From Mycobacterium sp. D16Q13 (GTDB lineage Bacteria > Actinomycetota > Actinomycetes > Mycobacteriales > Mycobacteriaceae), in NCBI RefSeq assembly GCF_002013375.1, contig NZ_MAEW01000011.1, positions 124,001 to 188,000 of the forward strand: a stretch of DNA of 64,000 nt, written 5' to 3'. The notes beneath the pieces are model-generated. The model was not told the DNA's origin, made no database searches, and was given only the letters and a program-made list of their open reading frames with translations. The stretch's first letter is position 1. Each line of letters begins with the position of its first letter. The translations under genes were made by a program, and so were the position numbers. Below are positions 34,189 to 47,652 of this stretch, in pieces.

Positions 34189-37100
34189 AGCATCCCGAGT
34201 AGCTCCATATCGGTGACGTACTTGACGATGTTCGGCGCCCCGACCTGAGGAATGTCTCTCTCGGAGCCAATCTTGGCTTCCTGCACCGCAGCGCGGAACC
34301 GATCGGCTGGGGCGAATGAACCCGCAGTCGGCACGATGGGCTTGACCCGCTCGGGATCTTGCACCAGCGTCAGATACATCTGCAGTACGGAGTTTCGCCG
34401 GTGCTTCTCGGGCAGCGCTTGCAATCCTGTCCCGAACCGCTGCAACCAGTCCTGGAAATCGTCGACGCGCTCGATGGGGTACCCAGCCTCGATCAGCCAG
34501 TCGACGTACTCGTCGAGACCGATGCCGTCATCGTGCGGGTTCATCACGTGATAGGTCTGGAACCCGTCAACCACTTGAACACCCAAAGTGGTGATGGCCT
34601 CGGCGACGAATTCCACGGGCAGCCCGTCGAAGTGCGCACGCCTCCGATTGCCTTCGGCGTCAAGGCGATAGAACGACTTGGGTGCCAGACCGGTGGTCAC
34701 AATGCTCAGGATCATCTTGCTGAACACATCCGAGGCGTTCAGCTGACCCGCGTAGGTGGTATCGGCCAGGATCATGTCGCAGCGGAAGACACCGATCGGC
34801 AGCCCGCACAGATCATGGGCCTCTCGCAGCAGCACCTCTCCGGCCCACTTGCTGCTGCCATAGCCGTTGGCGTACGTGTCCTTGATGGCACGCGTGGCGC
34901 AGATGTCACGGATATCGGCGTCCTCGGTGAAGGCCACCCGTTTGACCGGGTCACCCACATTGGCCGTCGAGACGAACGTGAACATCTTCAGCTTCGCGGT
35001 GAGGGCCAGCCGGATCAGCTCCGCGGTGCCCGCCACATTCGGCCCGAACAACTCGCCGTAGGACAGCGCGCCGCTCACAACGGCTGCCGAATCGACGATC
35101 ACGTCAACGGTATCGGCCAACCGCTGCCAGGTCTCCGTGGTCACACCGAGGTCTGTTTCACCCTTGTCACCGGCGATAACCTCCAAATGGTCCTCGGCCA
35201 GTTCGTGGAAGTGCCGCAACAGTTCCGGGTCGCCGCTGTCGAAGATCTGTTCCAGCCTGCGCCGGGCCTCGTCGTCCGACGAGGCCCGTACCAAGCAGAT
35301 CAGCTTGCCGTCGAGCAGTTCGAGCTTTTCAAGCCATTGCAGCACCAGGTACCGCCCGAGGAAGCCGGTCGCTCCGGTCAGCAACACGGTGCGTGCTTCC
35401 CCGCTGGGCTTCGGCAGTGTTGTTGCGACGCTGAGTGTTTCCGTATCGATGAACTGATCCAGCGTCAGGTCGGCGGCCCGTACCTCTGCGACCTCGGAAC
35501 CGTGCACGGCCACATAGCGCGGGTCGCTGGCATGCTTGTCCAGCTGTCCGCTCAGGCTGCTCACGGTGGGGGTGTCGAAGAGCGCGCGCACGGTCAGATG
35601 CGTGTTCATCGATTTGTTGATGGCGGCGATCAGGCGCATGGCCGACAGGGAGTCGCCGCCCAGATCGAAGAACGAGTCGTCGACGCCGACGCGCTCCAGG
35701 CCGAGCACATCCGCGTAGAGACCGGCCAGGGCTTCCTCGACCGGATTGGACGGCGCGCGGTACTGAGTTTCCTGATACTGCGGCTCCGGCAAGGCACGGG
35801 TATCAAGCTTGCCGTTGACCGTCAACGGCAAAGCGTCGATGACCACCACCGCCGCGGGCACCATGTAGGCCGGTATCCGCTCGGCCAGCGCCGCGCGCGC
35901 CTGGGCCGGCTCGATGGTCCCCGTGACGTAGCCGACCAGCCGCTTATCGCCCGGACGATCCTCACGCACAATCACGACCGCCTGCTCGACACCCTCGAGA
36001 TCGGCTAGCGCGGTTTGGATTTCGCCGAGTTCGATGCGGTAGCCGCGAATCTTCACCTGATCATCGGCGCGGCCCATGTAGTGCAAGTTTCCGTCCGCAC
36101 CCCACCGCACCAAATCCCCTGTGCGATACATACGGAGCCCTTCGTGACCCGGATCGACGAATGGGCATGCCACAAACCGCGATGCCGTCAGCCCTGCTCG
36201 GTGCAGATAACCGGCCCCGAGCCCGTGGCCCGCGATATACAGCTCGCCGACCACGCCCACCGGAACCCGTCGCATCCAGGTGTCCAGCACGAACAGCGCC
36301 GCCCCTGCCACCGGAACACCTATCGCGGGTGTTCCCGAACCAGCGGCCAGCGGGGGGCTCACCGTCACACAGAGGGTGGACTCGGTGGGACCGTAGGCGT
36401 TGACCATCACCCGTCCCGGCGCCCAGCGGTCCACCATCTCCGCCGAGCAGGCCTCAGCAGCCACCACCAGGGCCATGCCCTCCAGCGCCTCCGGCGACAG
36501 CGCGGCCGCCGCAGAAGGTGTCTGATGCAAGGCGGTGACTCCCTCGGAGACGAGGAACGCCTGGAAGTCTTCCGGGACCAACGATTCGGGCACCACCACG
36601 AGGCTGCCGCCGTGCAGCAGCGGGCCCCAGATCTCTTCCACCGAGGCATCAAAGGCATACGAGTACCACTGGGACCACACCTGCCCTGGCCCCGAGGGCA
36701 CTCCGAGGTGCTCATACCCCAGCACCTGCGTCACGTTGTGGTGAGTTGTCGCCACTCCCTTGGGAACACCCGTGGTGCCCGAGGTGTACACGATGTGCGC
36801 GATATCGTCGGCGGCCGGCCCCGCCAAGGCGGTGCCGGGCTGGGTGCTCACCCCGGGATCGCTGATATCGAGGATCGGCATTGTGTACCCGTCCAGCCGC
36901 GAACGCAGCGCCGCGCTCGCGATGGCGGCGATCGGGCCCGCATCGGTGATCATGAATTCGATGCGCGAGTCGGGCACCGCCGGAGCGATCGGTAGGTATG
37001 CCGCACCGCTCTTGAGCACCGCCAGAATCGCGACGATCGCCTCACCACGGCGTTCCGACAGTAACGCCACGCACTGACCCGGTCCGGCGCCGTGCTCAAC

Positions 37101-40100
37101 GAGCAGGTGCGCCAAACGATTCGATTCCTCATCGAGTTCGCGGTAGGTCCACGACCGCTGCCCGCATCTGATCGCGATCGCCGCTGGATTGCGAACCACC
37201 TGCGCTGCGAACAGTTCTGGTATCGACGTCGGTGTCACCGGCGCCGAGAGCACCGCGCGGTTGCCCAGTTCGTCCAGCCGGGCACTCTCGGCGGTGTCGA
37301 GCACATCTACCGCCGACAAGCGTTGCGAAGGGTTGGCCGCAACCGCCTCGAGTACCCGCTGCAGCCGCCCGATCAGCGACTCGACACTCACGAGATCGAA
37401 TACATCGGTGCGGAACTCGACTGCACCCCCGAGACCGGCAGGCTCCCCGGCCTGGGTGAAGCGCTCGCCCAGGGAGAACGTCAGGTCCATGCGGGCGGTA
37501 TTGGTGTGCACCGGTATCTGGGTGATCCGCAGATCGCCCAGCCCTAGTCCGTCGGCATCCTGTCCGGGAAGGTTCTGCCAGGTCAATCCGACCTGAACCA
37601 GGGGGTGGCTGCTCCGAGACCGGATGGGGTTGAGCCTTTCCACCAACACCTCGAAGGGCACATCCTGGTGTTCGAGCGCTTCCAGGCTGCGGGTCCGGAC
37701 CTGCGCCAGCAGGTCCGCGAAGGTGGGATCGCCACCGGCGTCGACGCGCAACACCAGGGTGTTGACGAAGAAACCCACCAACTCGTCGAGGGCGGGCTCG
37801 TCGCGGCCGGCAACCGCGAACCCCACCGCCACATCGGAAGTGGCACTGATCTTCGAGAGCAGCACGGCCAGCGCCGCCTGGATCACCATGAAGCTGGTGG
37901 CCCCGTGTTCACGTGCCAGCGCCCGCACGGCGTGTTGCAGCTGCTCCGGCCACTCCAGATCCACACTGGCGCCGCGGTAGTCCGCGACCGCCGGGTAAGG
38001 CCGGTCGGTGGGTAGTGCGAGATGTTCGGGCATCCCGGCCAGCGCATCATGCCAATAGGCAACCTGGGTCGCAATGGCGCTCTCGCTGTCTTCGAGGTCG
38101 CCCAGCTGATCACGTTGCCACAGTGTGTAATCGGCATACTGCACCGGCAGCGGCGCCCACTCGGGGGCTTGCCCCCCGCACCGGCTGGCATAGGCCACCG
38201 TCAGGTCACGCATGAGTGGAGCCACCGACCAGCCGTCGGCGGCGATGTGATGCACCGTGGCCACGAGGATGTGCTCGTCATCGGCCACCGTGAACAGCTT
38301 TGCGTGCAGGGGAATCTCTGCCGCGAGGTCGAACGTATAGCGCGCCGCGGCGCCGATCTCTTCATCCAGCTGCGCGGGCGACCATGCGGTGGCATCGACC
38401 ACCTCCCAGCCGAATTCCGCGCTGTCGGGTGCGAGCACCAGCTGGTACGGCACACCTTCCTCATCGCGGAACACGGTGCGTAGCGACTCGTGGCGGCTCA
38501 CCACGTCGGACAATGCCGCGCCCAATGCGTCCAGGTCGAGCTGCCCGTTCAGCCGCAGCGCGACCGTCATGTTGTATACCGGTGAGGCACCGTGCAATTG
38601 GTCCAGGAACCACAGCCGCCGCTGCGAGAACGACAGCGGAATCACATCAGGCCGTGCGACGGGCACCAACGGTGCGCGCCCGCCCGAATCTGTTCGCAGG
38701 CCCGGGGCCAACTGGGCGATCGTGGGGGTGTCGAAGAGGGCGCGCACGGTCAGATGCGTATTCATCGACTTGTTGACGGCCGCGATCAAGCGCATGGCCG
38801 ACAGGGAGTCGCCACCCAGATCGAAGAACGAGTCGTCGACGCCCACACGTTTCAGACCGAGCACGTGTGCGTAGATATCGGCCAGGATTTCCTCGACCGC
38901 GTTCGACGGTGCACGGTACTGCGTTTCCTGATACTGCGGCACCGGCAAGGCACGGGTATCGAGCTTTCCGTTGACCGTCAACGGCAGGGCGTCCACCACC
39001 ACGACCGCGGCCGGCACCATGTAGGGCGGTAGCCGCTCGCCCAGCGTCACCCGCGCCGCAGCGGTGTCGACTCCCCCCGCCAGCTCCGCTTCCGGCGACT
39101 GCGTGACGTAGCCGACCAGCCGCTTATCGCCTGGTCGGTCCTCACGCACGATCACCACCGCCTGCTCGACCCCGACCACGTCGGCAAGGGCGGCCTGGAT
39201 CTCACCGAGCTCGATGCGATACCCACGAATCTTGACCTGCTCATCGGCTCGGCCCAAATACTGCAAGTTTCCGTCCGCACGCCAGCGCACCAAATCCCCT
39301 GTGCGGTACATACGCTCACCCGCGGCACCAAGTGGGCAGGCCACAAACCGCGACGCGGTCAACGAGGACCGGCTCACATATCCGAGCCCCAGCCCGAGCC
39401 CCGCCACATACAGCTCACCGACCACACCGACCGGCACCGGCCGCAGCCAGGCATCGAGCACAAACAGCGCAGCCCCCGGCACCGGCCCACCGATCGTCGG
39501 CGTCCCCGAACCCGCGGCCAACGGTTTACTGACCGTCACGCACATCGTGGTCTCAGTGGGCCCATAGGCGTTCGTCATCACCCGCCCTGGCGCCCAACGG
39601 TCCACCAGCTCCGCCGAACATGCCTCGGCCGCCACTACCAGCGCCACCGAATCCAGCGCCGCTACCGACAGTGCCGACACGGCCGACGGCGTCTGGTGCA
39701 GCACGGTGACATGTTCGTCAATCAGCAAGGCCTGGAACTCATCCGGACCGATCGACTCCGGGATCACGAGCAGCCGCGAACCGTGGAACAGCGCACCCCA
39801 GATCTCTTCCACCGACGCGTCAAAGGCAAACGAATACCACTGCGACCACACCTGTCCCGGCCCCGAGGGCAAACCGACATGCAACGACTCCAACAACTGG
39901 GTCACATTGTGGTGAGTTGTCGCCACTCCCTTGGGAACACCAGTGGTGCCCGACGTATAGATGATGTGCGCAACATCGTCAGGGGCGGGTAGCGGTAGCG
40001 ATGCTTCGGTCTGCGCAGCGATGGCCGGGTCGTCGATATCGACAACCACGACATCATGTGCCCCGAACCGACCGGCCAACGTCGCGGTGGTGATCACCGC

Positions 40101-43100
40101 CACCGGTTTCGCGTCACCGACCACGAAATCGATCCGGGCATCGGGCACCGCGGGGTCGATCGGCACGTACGCCGCCCCGGTCTTGAGTACCGCCAAGATC
40201 GCGATAATCCCCTCCGCGGACCGCCCGAACATCACCGCCACACAGTGGCCCGGTCCGGCGCCCAAGCCAATCAGACAGTGCGCCAGACGATTCGAATCAC
40301 GTTCCACCGCAGCATAGGTCCACGACCGGCCCCGGCAACTCAGCGCCACCGCATCCGCGGTCCGTGCCACCTGCGCCGAGAACAGTTCCGGAATCGACGC
40401 TCCTATCGCCTGCTGATCCAGCACCGCGCGGTTACCCATCGCATCCAGAAGCACACGCTCATCGGCAGCCAGGACATCCACCGAGGACAACCGCCGCAAC
40501 GGGTCGGCCACCATCGCGGCCAGCACGAGCTCCAACCGGCCGGCCAACACCACAACGCTTTCCGAATCGAACACATCGGTGTCGTGTTCGATGTTCAGCA
40601 CCAATTCATGACCCGGTGTCACCTGTAGTGCCAGCGGATAGTGGGTGGCTTCCCGGCTGGAGAAGCCCGCGATCGCCAATTCTCCTGTGCCCATGACCGT
40701 CCCGAAGGCCGCCGGGTCGATCGGGTAGTTCTCGTACACGAACAGGGTGTCGAAGAGCTGGTCCTGCCCGGTGACTCGGTGAATCTCGGGAAGCGCTACG
40801 TGTTGGTGATCCAGTGTCCGGTTCGAGACGCTCTGCAGCTGCTCCAATAATTCGGCGGCGGTGGTCGTCGCGGTGATATGCGCGCGCACCGGCACCGTGT
40901 TGATCAACAGGCCCACCATCGATTCCGCCCCTGCGACCTCGGCGGGACGGCCCGAGACCGCAGCGCCGAAGGCCACATCATGCTGGCCGGTCAACCAGAC
41001 CAGCAGCTGCGCCCAGCCCGCCTGCAGGACAGTGTTGACGGTGGTGTGGTGGGTGCGGGCAAGTTCGGTCAGCGCCCGCGTGGCCTGCCCGGAAAGTCGA
41101 AGCGATTGTGTCTGGCGCCGCCCCGATCCCAGCTTGTGCGACGGGCCTACCAACGCGGGCGTCTCGAACCCCGCCAGCACATCCTGCCAAGCAGCAAGAG
41201 CCGCATCACGATCCTGATCGGCCAGCCACGTCACAAACCTGCGGTACGGCACGGCCGGCGGCAGGCCGTGCCCGCCATAACTCGCGAAGATCTCTTGCAA
41301 CAGGATGGGCAACGACCAGCCGTCGAGGACGCAGTGGTGACTGGTGAGGACAAGGCGGTGTTGGTCGCGACCGACTCCGATAAGCCCCACCCGGAACAGC
41401 GGCGGATTGGTCAAGTCACATACCGCCGCGCGCTCGGCAGCACACAGCTGTGCGATCTGGTCTTCGATATCGATACCCGTGAATTCGAGGTACTGCCAAG
41501 GGGTTACCGGGTCGCAGGGAATGCTCTGCACCGGCGGATCGAACTGCTGATGGAAGCGGGCGGCCAGGTTGGGGTGCCGAGCCACGACCGTATGCACCGC
41601 ATCGCGCAGTCTGGGCGCATCCAGCGTGCCCGAGAGAGTGAGGTCCAGCTGCACCGCGTACACGTCGTCACTGCTGGCGTGGGCGGTGGCATGGAACAGC
41701 AGCCCCTGCTGCAGCGGGGTCAGCGGCAGCACATCGGCAACCCGGTGCAACCGCTCCAGCTCGTCGATCTGCTGCTGGGTGAGTTGTGCGGGCACGATAT
41801 CCGACGGAGTCAATCCCCCGCCGCCGCCACGCACATGCGCACAGATGCCTGTCAGTGCCTCAATCCACAGCTGGCTCAGCCGAGTGATCTGCCCATCGTC
41901 CATCGAGGGCGCCCAGGTCCAATTGGCCTGCAGGGAGGGACCTGTGCCGGCACTTGATTCCAGGACGCCCGCATTCAGCGTCACGGTGTGCGCCAGCGCC
42001 AGCGGCACCGCGGCGGCCACCGCGGCCGCCGACAGGGCGTCGGGGCTCGGCAGCCACAAGCCGCCGACCTGATCACCGACGCCGCCCAGCCGTCCCAGAT
42101 AGTTGAATCCGATAACTGGCTGCGCCCCAGCGAGATCCACCTCGGGATTCGCATAGCGCAACAAGCCGTACGTTATTCCGTCGGGCAGCGCGCGGAGCTG
42201 TTCCTTTGCCTCCTTGATCACCGCGCCCAACGCGGGGCCGCCGGCACTCACCTGCGCCCAGTCCAGCCGGCCCAGACTCAAGGCCACCGGGTACTTGCTG
42301 GTGAACCACCCCACCGTGCGCGAAAGGTCCACCGGCGGACTCCCGCCGGCGACCAATTCCTCCTGGCGCCCATGGCCTTCCACGTCAATGCCAACCGGTG
42401 CGCCGGTGTTGCCCGAGAACTGCGCGACTGCCATGCCCAACGCGACCAGCAAGATGTCGCCCACTCCGGCATGGAACGCCGCGGGCGCCTCGCCCAGCAA
42501 GATGCGGGTGGTTTCGGCATCCAGCGACGCCGACAAGGTGTGTGCGGTGGCATACGTGTCGAGCTCGGGCCGCACGGCGGGCAAGAGTGCGGGGATCGCC
42601 TGCACCCGCTTCCACGCGTCGACATGTTCGGCCACCCCGGCGGTACGCGCGTGCTCGTCGATCAATGCCGACCACCGGGCGAAGGACGTGCCGCCAGGCG
42701 GCAGGGCAACCGGTTGTCCGGCGCGACGCTGGGCCCAGCCGATGTTCATGTCTTCCAGCAGGATTCGCCAAGACACTCCATCGACCGCGAGGTGGTGAAT
42801 GACCAGCGCCAACTGTGCCGTGGAGCTGGCCCACAGCGCGCTCAGCATCGTCCCGTGGGCCGGGCTCAACCGGGCCCGGGCCTGTACCAGGGCCTCGTCG
42901 GACAACACATCCACGGATTGCAGGCAGTTGCGCGCGTCCACCGTTTCCGCGTCGGGAACGGTCAACGACCAGCCTGCCGCACCGTTGTCTTCGGCACGCA
43001 GCCGCAGCATGGGATGGCGGTCCAGCAGAGCCTGAAGCACCACCAGCACATCGGCCTCGGTCACGGCGGCCGGGACCGTCACCACCATCGTCTGGTTGAA

Positions 43101-46100
43101 CTGGTCTGACTCGCCCGGCACATCCCGCAGCCATCGCATGACCGGCGTCGCAAGCACCTCGCCCAGTCCGTCATCGGCCACGTCTGCATCGCCGACGACG
43201 GTGGTGGCCACTCGCGCCAGCCGTGCCACGGTCTGCTCGACGAAAATATCGCGAGGTCGGCACAGCACTCCGGCGGCGCGGGCCCGCGACACCACCTGCA
43301 TGGACATGATGCTGTCTCCGCCGAGATCGAAGAATGAGTCGTCCACACCGACCCGCGGGAGCCCGAGGACCTGGGCGTACACGGCGGCCAGCGTCTGCTC
43401 AACCTCGTCCGTGGGCGCGCGGTACGCACCAGCATTCATCTCGGGTACCGGCAGCGCGCGGAGGTCGAGCTTGCCGTTGGCGGTCAGCGGAAGCGCGTCC
43501 AACACGATGATCGCGGACGGAATCATGTAGGCAGGCAGCCGATCACCGAGTGCGGCGCGGGTCCCGGCCGCGTCGACGGCACCGGTGATATAACCCACCA
43601 GCCGCCTATCACCCGGACGGTCCTCGCGGACCATCACCACGGCCTGCTCCACTCCGTGTGCACCGGCGAGCACGGTCTGCACTTCGCCCAGTTCGATGCG
43701 ATTACCGCGGATCTTGACCTGCTCGTCGGCGCGGCCCATGTACTGCAACGCACCATCGGCGTTCCAGCGCACCAGATCTCCGGTGCGATACATGCGCGCC
43801 CCAGACGGCCCGTACGGATTGGCCACAAACCGCTCCGCCGTCAACGCCGCCCGGCCCACGTAACCAGATGCCAGTGCGGGTCCGGCCAGATACAGCTCGC
43901 CCACCACACCGATCGGCGTCGGGTTCAGCCCGGCATCCAGCACCAGGGTGCGCATACCCGGAATCGGGGCACCGATCCCGACCGGCTGCCCCGCCGCCAT
44001 CGGCGCGGAGGTGGCCCAGATGGTGGCCTCACTCGGGCCGTAGGCGTTGACCAACCGCCGTCCCGGCGCCCAGTCATCCACCAGCTCGCGCGGACAGTCC
44101 TCCCCCGCGGTGACCAATGTGCCCAGACTGTCCAGCCGCATCCGGTCCAGCGACGACAACACCGTCGGGGTCAGCACCGCCGCGCTGACCCGCCGGACCT
44201 GCAAAAACTCCGTCAACGCCTCGGCGGCGTACACATCGCGCGGCGCCACTACCAGCGTGGCCCCTGCGCCGACCGCCCACACCATCTCGAAGACCGAGGC
44301 GTCGAATGTCGGCGAGGCCACCATCAGCACCCGCGCTTCGCCACCCAGTTCGAACAGATCTTGTTGCGCCGCCGCCACTCCCGGCAGCCCGGCGTGACCC
44401 ACCGCCACACCCTTGGGGGTGCCGGTGGAGCCCGAGGTGAAGATCACGTACGCGGTGTTCTCCGCCCGCAGCGCCGCCGATCGATCGGCGTCGGTGAGCG
44501 TTTCGGCCGACAGCCCGGACACGTCGCGGCCGTCGATGCGCAGCACCGGACGAGCACCAGCCCCCGAAACCTCGTCGGTGCCGCAGGTCAACACGCACGC
44601 CGCCGCCACCGAGTCCAAGACCGCGGCAACCCGCTCGACCGGATGAGCGCTATCCACCGGCACGTACACCCCGCCGGCCTTGGCCACCGCCCACCACGCC
44701 ACCACCAGCTCGGCACAGCGGTCCATCGCCACACCCACCGCACGTTCCGGGCCCACCCCGGTCTCGATCAGCACCCGCGCCCAGCGCGTCGACCATTCGT
44801 CCAACTCGCGGTAGGTCAATTCTCGGGCACCATCGACCACCGCCACCGCCCCGGGGGAAGCGGCTACTGCTGCGGCCAACAGTTGCGGTGCCACACCAAC
44901 CGGCGCCTGTACGCCCGCACCGGACCACTGCGACAGCACCAGATCACGTTCCCGCTGATCCAACAGCGGGACCTCGCCCACAACCACCGAGCGCTCGGCC
45001 CCCAGAAGCCGTCCCAGGAGCGATTCCAAACGGGCTATGTGCCTATCGATCTCGGCAACGGTGTACCTATCGGGATTCCACGCGAACTGGATGCGCGACG
45101 TGCCGCCGCCCGGGCGCGGATAGATGTTGATCGCGATGTCCTGGACAGGGAAGGTGGTCAACACGTTGACCACCGCCTCCGACGGTCCGAAGAAGAACAC
45201 ATCCGCGAAGTCGAAGACGTTGATTACCTGGCCGAATTCGATGTTCGTGTCGCGACGTCCCGCATCGACGACCAGCTCCGGCCAGCGCCGGAACTGTTGG
45301 TGGCGCAGCGCGCCCACCACGGCCTTGGCGACCTGGTCGTCCAGCGCTCCGATGGTGTCCCCATCATCGACGGTGACCAACAACGGCACCAGATTCGACA
45401 CCATGCCGCCACATCTCTTCAGCGCCGCGGTAGTCCGCCCGGACACCGGCAGCGACAATGAAACATTGTGACGCCCTGTCGTCTTCGCAAAGAAGGAGGC
45501 TAGCGTCGCGACGACTCGGGCCACCTCAAACTGACCAAGACCGTTCTGCGACAACAACTCATCGCACACCAATTCGCGTACCAGTGGGTGTCGCGGCGTG
45601 ACGACACGCTCCATCCCCGCGAGATCAGCCGTCTCTATCGGACGGGATAGGACATTCTTCCAGTATTCGAAATCCGCATCGCTGCGCGAGGACTGCTGAT
45701 ACTTCTGATCGGCCTCGCGAATCACGGAGAACTCCGAGAAATCGACATCGGTCTCGGCCGCCACCGACCCCGAGTACACATCCGCGATATGCCTCAGCAG
45801 ATTGTTGGTGGCATACCCGTCCAAGAGAACGTGATGTGTGCGCATGTAGAAGTACGACACATCGTCGGCTACCCGCAGGAGCGCGAAGTACGTGAGGCGC
45901 TCACTGAGCAAGTCGATGGGTCGGCGGTACTCCTCGTCCATCCAGTGGCGAGCAGCAGCGATAGCATCACGCTCGGAGCGTAAATCGATGCAGGGCATGA
46001 TCTCCGGGAACGCACGGTCGACGACGAAGACCGGTTCGCCGTCCTCGATGGACAGCCGTGCACATGGCGTACCGAACCGTGCGGCCATCGATTCACAGGC

Positions 46101-46256
46101 CACCATCAACTTTTCGGCGTCCACGTCGTGATCGATCGTGACAAATCCCGCAAAATTGTAGGGAACCTCGGGGCGCAGTTGCTGCGCGACCCATATCGAC
46201 CGCTGTGCGGCTGTCAGAGGTCCAAGAACGTCGGACTGCGTTCCATAGTTGAGCAT
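34185..46256 (-). CDS. Trimodular nonribosomal peptide synthetase, C-A-T-E-C-A-T-C-A-T-R
   Basis: 4023 residues. Domains by approximate residue: C1 1-430 (HHVLLDG at 141); A1 455-940; T1 Ser982; E 1040-1480 ([22 protein letters not shown]); C2 1505-1930 (HHCVLDG at 1640); A2 1950-2440; T2 Ser2484; C3 2535-2985 (HHIAADG at 2669); A3 3010-3490; T3 Ser3536; reductase 3610-4023 (TGATGFLG, Tyr3799, Lys3803). It therefore builds a tripeptide with the first residue in D form, possibly capped by C1, and releases it as aldehyde or alcohol with NADPH. Pocket residues read DAFVVAAIW for A1, DAEHVAAMC for A2 and DAEHVAALC for A3. No confident substrate match is known to me; A2 and A3 should load the same or similar residues. 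It follows MbtH by 89 bp. Confidence 0.96.
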   Translation of the reverse strand: MLNYGTQSDVLGPLTAAQRSIWVAQQLRPEVPYNFAGFVTIDHDVDAEKLMVACESMAARFGTPCARLSIEDGEPVFVVDRAFPEIMPCIDLRSERDAIAAARHWMDEEYRRPIDLLSERLTYFALLRVADDVSYFYMRTHHVLLDGYATNNLLRHIADVYSGSVAAETDVDFSEFSVIREADQKYQQSSRSDADFEYWKNVLSRPIETADLAGMERVVTPRHPLVRELVCDELLSQNGLGQFEVARVVATLASFFAKTTGRHNVSLSLPVSGRTTAALKRCGGMVSNLVPLLVTVDDGDTIGALDDQVAKAVVGALRHQQFRRWPELVVDAGRRDTNIEFGQVINVFDFADVFFFGPSEAVVNVLTTFPVQDIAINIYPRPGGGTSRIQFAWNPDRYTVAEIDRHIARLESLLGRLLGAERSVVVGEVPLLDQRERDLVLSQWSGAGVQAPVGVAPQLLAAAVAASPGAVAVVDGARELTYRELDEWSTRWARVLIETGVGPERAVGVAMDRCAELVVAWWAVAKAGGVYVPVDSAHPVERVAAVLDSVAAACVLTCGTDEVSGAGARPVLRIDGRDVSGLSAETLTDADRSAALRAENTAYVIFTSGSTGTPKGVAVGHAGLPGVAAAQQDLFELGGEARVLMVASPTFDASVFEMVWAVGAGATLVVAPRDVYAAEALTEFLQVRRVSAAVLTPTVLSSLDRMRLDSLGTLVTAGEDCPRELVDDWAPGRRLVNAYGPSEATIWATSAPMAAGQPVGIGAPIPGMRTLVLDAGLNPTPIGVVGELYLAGPALASGYVGRAALTAERFVANPYGPSGARMYRTGDLVRWNADGALQYMGRADEQVKIRGNRIELGEVQTVLAGAHGVEQAVVMVREDRPGDRRLVGYITGAVDAAGTRAALGDRLPAYMIPSAIIVLDALPLTANGKLDLRALPVPEMNAGAYRAPTDEVEQTLAAVYAQVLGLPRVGVDDSFFDLGGDSIMSMQVVSRARAAGVLCRPRDIFVEQTVARLARVATTVVGDADVADDGLGEVLATPVMRWLRDVPGESDQFNQTMVVTVPAAVTEADVLVVLQALLDRHPMLRLRAEDNGAAGWSLTVPDAETVDARNCLQSVDVLSDEALVQARARLSPAHGTMLSALWASSTAQLALVIHHLAVDGVSWRILLEDMNIGWAQRRAGQPVALPPGGTSFARWSALIDEHARTAGVAEHVDAWKRVQAIPALLPAVRPELDTYATAHTLSASLDAETTRILLGEAPAAFHAGVGDILLVALGMAVAQFSGNTGAPVGIDVEGHGRQEELVAGGSPPVDLSRTVGWFTSKYPVALSLGRLDWAQVSAGGPALGAVIKEAKEQLRALPDGITYGLLRYANPEVDLAGAQPVIGFNYLGRLGGVGDQVGGLWLPSPDALSAAAVAAAVPLALAHTVTLNAGVLESSAGTGPSLQANWTWAPSMDDGQITRLSQLWIEALTGICAHVRGGGGGLTPSDIVPAQLTQQQIDELERLHRVADVLPLTPLQQGLLFHATAHASSDDVYAVQLDLTLSGTLDAPRLRDAVHTVVARHPNLAARFHQQFDPPVQSIPCDPVTPWQYLEFTGIDIEDQIAQLCAAERAAVCDLTNPPLFRVGLIGVGRDQHRLVLTSHHCVLDGWSLPILLQEIFASYGGHGLPPAVPYRRFVTWLADQDRDAALAAWQDVLAGFETPALVGPSHKLGSGRRQTQSLRLSGQATRALTELARTHHTTVNTVLQAGWAQLLVWLTGQHDVAFGAAVSGRPAEVAGAESMVGLLINTVPVRAHITATTTAAELLEQLQSVSNRTLDHQHVALPEIHRVTGQDQLFDTLFVYENYPIDPAAFGTVMGTGELAIAGFSSREATHYPLALQVTPGHELVLNIEHDTDVFDSESVVVLAGRLELVLAAMVADPLRRLSSVDVLAADERVLLDAMGNRAVLDQQAIGASIPELFSAQVARTADAVALSCRGRSWTYAAVERDSNRLAHCLIGLGAGPGHCVAVMFGRSAEGIIAILAVLKTGAAYVPIDPAVPDARIDFVVGDAKPVAVITTATLAGRFGAHDVVVVDIDDPAIAAQTEASLPLPAPDDVAHIIYTSGTTGVPKGVATTHHNVTQLLESLHVGLPSGPGQVWSQWYSFAFDASVEEIWGALFHGSRLLVIPESIGPDEFQALLIDEHVTVLHQTPSAVSALSVAALDSVALVVAAEACSAELVDRWAPGRVMTNAYGPTETTMCVTVSKPLAAGSGTPTIGGPVPGAALFVLDAWLRPVPVGVVGELYVAGLGLGLGYVSRSSLTASRFVACPLGAAGERMYRTGDLVRWRADGNLQYLGRADEQVKIRGYRIELGEIQAALADVVGVEQAVVIVREDRPGDKRLVGYVTQSPEAELAGGVDTAAARVTLGERLPPYMVPAAVVVVDALPLTVNGKLDTRALPVPQYQETQYRAPSNAVEEILADIYAHVLGLKRVGVDDSFFDLGGDSLSAMRLIAAVNKSMNTHLTVRALFDTPTIAQLAPGLRTDSGGRAPLVPVARPDVIPLSFSQRRLWFLDQLHGASPVYNMTVALRLNGQLDLDALGAALSDVVSRHESLRTVFRDEEGVPYQLVLAPDSAEFGWEVVDATAWSPAQLDEEIGAAARYTFDLAAEIPLHAKLFTVADDEHILVATVHHIAADGWSVAPLMRDLTVAYASRCGGQAPEWAPLPVQYADYTLWQRDQLGDLEDSESAIATQVAYWHDALAGMPEHLALPTDRPYPAVADYRGASVDLEWPEQLQHAVRALAREHGATSFMVIQAALAVLLSKISATSDVAVGFAVAGRDEPALDELVGFFVNTLVLRVDAGGDPTFADLLAQVRTRSLEALEHQDVPFEVLVERLNPIRSRSSHPLVQVGLTWQNLPGQDADGLGLGDLRITQIPVHTNTARMDLTFSLGERFTQAGEPAGLGGAVEFRTDVFDLVSVESLIGRLQRVLEAVAANPSQRLSAVDVLDTAESARLDELGNRAVLSAPVTPTSIPELFAAQVVRNPAAIAIRCGQRSWTYRELDEESNRLAHLLVEHGAGPGQCVALLSERRGEAIVAILAVLKSGAAYLPIAPAVPDSRIEFMITDAGPIAAIASAALRSRLDGYTMPILDISDPGVSTQPGTALAGPAADDIAHIVYTSGTTGVPKGVATTHHNVTQVLGYEHLGVPSGPGQVWSQWYSYAFDASVEEIWGPLLHGGSLVVVPESLVPEDFQAFLVSEGVTALHQTPSAAAALSPEALEGMALVVAAEACSAEMVDRWAPGRVMVNAYGPTESTLCVTVSPPLAAGSGTPAIGVPVAGAALFVLDTWMRRVPVGVVGELYIAGHGLGAGYLHRAGLTASRFVACPFVDPGHEGLRMYRTGDLVRWGADGNLHYMGRADDQVKIRGYRIELGEIQTALADLEGVEQAVVIVREDRPGDKRLVGYVTGTIEPAQARAALAERIPAYMVPAAVVVIDALPLTVNGKLDTRALPEPQYQETQYRAPSNPVEEALAGLYADVLGLERVGVDDSFFDLGGDSLSAMRLIAAINKSMNTHLTVRALFDTPTVSSLSGQLDKHASDPRYVAVHGSEVAEVRAADLTLDQFIDTETLSVATTLPKPSGEARTVLLTGATGFLGRYLVLQWLEKLELLDGKLICLVRASSDDEARRRLEQIFDSGDPELLRHFHELAEDHLEVIAGDKGETDLGVTTETWQRLADTVDVIVDSAAVVSGALSYGELFGPNVAGTAELIRLALTAKLKMFTFVSTANVGDPVKRVAFTEDADIRDICATRAIKDTYANGYGSSKWAGEVLLREAHDLCGLPIGVFRCDMILADTTYAGQLNASDVFSKMILSIVTTGLAPKSFYRLDAEGNRRRAHFDGLPVEFVAEAITTLGVQVVDGFQTYHVMNPHDDGIGLDEYVDWLIEAGYPIERVDDFQDWLQRFGTGLQALPEKHRRNSVLQMYLTLVQDPERVKPIVPTAGSFAPADRFRAAVQEAKIGSERDIPQVGAPNIVKYVTDMELLGML

Positions 46257-46345
46257 GAGGACGACGAACTCCCTACTTGGGCCTGCGTACTGGCGTCTGA
46301 GATATCAGCGTTGAGATACCTTGGCGTGCAAGGTGAATAGGCCCT

Positions 46346-46555
46346 CTACGCGAGTCTTTGGCGTAAGTCCTTCGGCCGTATGTCGGGCCAATGCTCATCG
46401 ATGTACTCGAGACACGCCGCACGGTCGGCATGACCGTAGACCACGCTCCAGCCCGACGGGGCATCGGCGAAGGACGGCCACAGGCTGTGTTGTTCCTGGT
46501 CGTTGACCAGGACCAGAAAACTGCCACTGTCATCGTCAAAGGGATTGGTTTGCAT
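46346..46555 (-). CDS. MbtH-like protein
   Basis: 69 residues with the family core [20 protein letters not shown], then [24 protein letters not shown]. MbtH proteins bind NRPS adenylation domains and are often needed for their folding and activity. A GAGGAAA lies just before the ATG. It is placed directly upstream of the NRPS and downstream of the formyltransferase on the same strand, so it belongs to that transcript. Confidence 0.95.
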   Translation of the reverse strand: MQTNPFDDDSGSFLVLVNDQEQHSLWPSFADAPSGWSVVYGHADRAACLEYIDEHWPDIRPKDLRQRLA

Positions 46556-46624
46556 CGACTTTCCTCATCATCACGATCCGAGCGCAACGGCGCCGCATTC
46601 AGCACCGGTTCTGCCACCTCGAGA

Positions 46625-47563
46625 TCACGTGTGGCTGTTGAGATATCCCCCGCGCCGGAAGTACTCTTCGCCACTGCGCTCCACTCCGTCGGCGCAACGG
46701 ATGCGGGTGATCACCAGGCCGCGGTTGCCGACACGGTACGCATCGGAACCGCACACCACCACGCCGCCTTCCTCCTGGACGATCACCCGGCCCGGCGTCC
46801 CGCCGTAGCGGGCCTCGGAGATCCGCGCCTCCAAAACCTCGATCCGTTCACCGTCGTAGAAGGTGAAGGCGCGGGGGTACGGGTCTGACAGTGCGCGAAC
46901 AAATCGCTCGAGATCCTCGGCAGGCCATGTCCAGTCAATCGCGCTATCCCGCTCTGAACGCTTGTGGCAGTAGGTCCGTTCGGCCTTGTTCTGCGGCCGC
47001 CAGACAGCGTTGCCGGACTCCAGCGCGCTGAGCGCTTCGGACAGCACGCCCGGAATCAGGTCCATCCCGCGCAGGACCAGCTCGGTGCCGGTGTCCGCGG
47101 GGCCGATCGGAAGCGAATGCTGCACCAGAATGTCACCGGTATCCAGCCCGCTGTCCATGCGGTGCACGGTCAACCCGAATTCGGACTCGCCGCTGATCAA
47201 TGACCATAAAACAGGGGAAAATCCGGTGAATTTGGGCAGCAACGAATCATGGAAGTTCAGGGTGCCGTGTGGCGGGAAATCATAGAGTTCGACGGGCATC
47301 CGGTTGTACCAGCTATTGACGACGATGACGTCGGGCTCGGCACCCTTGACCAAATTGATGGTTTCGGCATCGACCCGCTTGGTGAAATGCACAGGAATAC
47401 CATGCTTGCGTGCGAGTTCGTCGACCGGTGCCGACCAAATCGCCTTGTACGCCTCCTCGCTGGCCGGGTGCGTGACGGCGAGAACGACCTCATGCCCGAG
47501 ATCAATCAGGGCCTGCAGGGTTCGGTAGCCCCAGACTTGATATCCGAACGACACAATGCGCAT
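46625..47563 (-). CDS. Methionyl-tRNA-formyltransferase-like N-formyltransferase
   Basis: 312 residues. Catalytic Asn103 and His105 are in LNFHDSLLPKFTG and Asp141 in DSGLDTGDI, as in 10-formyl-tetrahydrofolate-dependent formyltransferases. A C-terminal Fmt-like domain follows. It sits 69 bp before mbtH and the NRPS, so it probably formylates an amino group of a precursor or of the peptide. FxbA of exochelin synthesis in M. smegmatis and CchA of coelichelin synthesis are formyltransferases with such a role. No N-hydroxylase is nearby to give a formyl-hydroxamate. True housekeeping Fmt is unlikely because of the context. A 19-bp iron-box-like dyad precedes it. Confidence 0.9.
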   Translation of the reverse strand: MRIVSFGYQVWGYRTLQALIDLGHEVVLAVTHPASEEAYKAIWSAPVDELARKHGIPVHFTKRVDAETINLVKGAEPDVIVVNSWYNRMPVELYDFPPHGTLNFHDSLLPKFTGFSPVLWSLISGESEFGLTVHRMDSGLDTGDILVQHSLPIGPADTGTELVLRGMDLIPGVLSEALSALESGNAVWRPQNKAERTYCHKRSERDSAIDWTWPAEDLERFVRALSDPYPRAFTFYDGERIEVLEARISEARYGGTPGRVIVQEEGGVVVCGSDAYRVGNRGLVITRIRCADGVERSGEEYFRRGGYLNSHT

Positions 47564-47652
47564 GTGCGACCCCTTAGCTCTTAAGCGCTGGTCAGGGGCT
47601 TATGCCCTCAAATTGAACACCACTGGCAGATCAGCTTAAGGGTTTCCGCAGG

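Noticed and set aside
34359..36008. Plus-strand frames of several hundred codons opposite the NRPS (also 43656-45461 and 40878-41957)
   Set aside because: They are shadows of the repetitive NRPS domains and lack any family signature or ribosome site.
34185..46256. Assignment of the NRPS to glycopeptidolipid or mycobactin synthesis
   Set aside because: Three modules with a single E domain and a reductase in one protein do not match the two-protein glycopeptidolipid system with four modules or the mycobactin enzymes, and the usual neighbours of those loci are absent.
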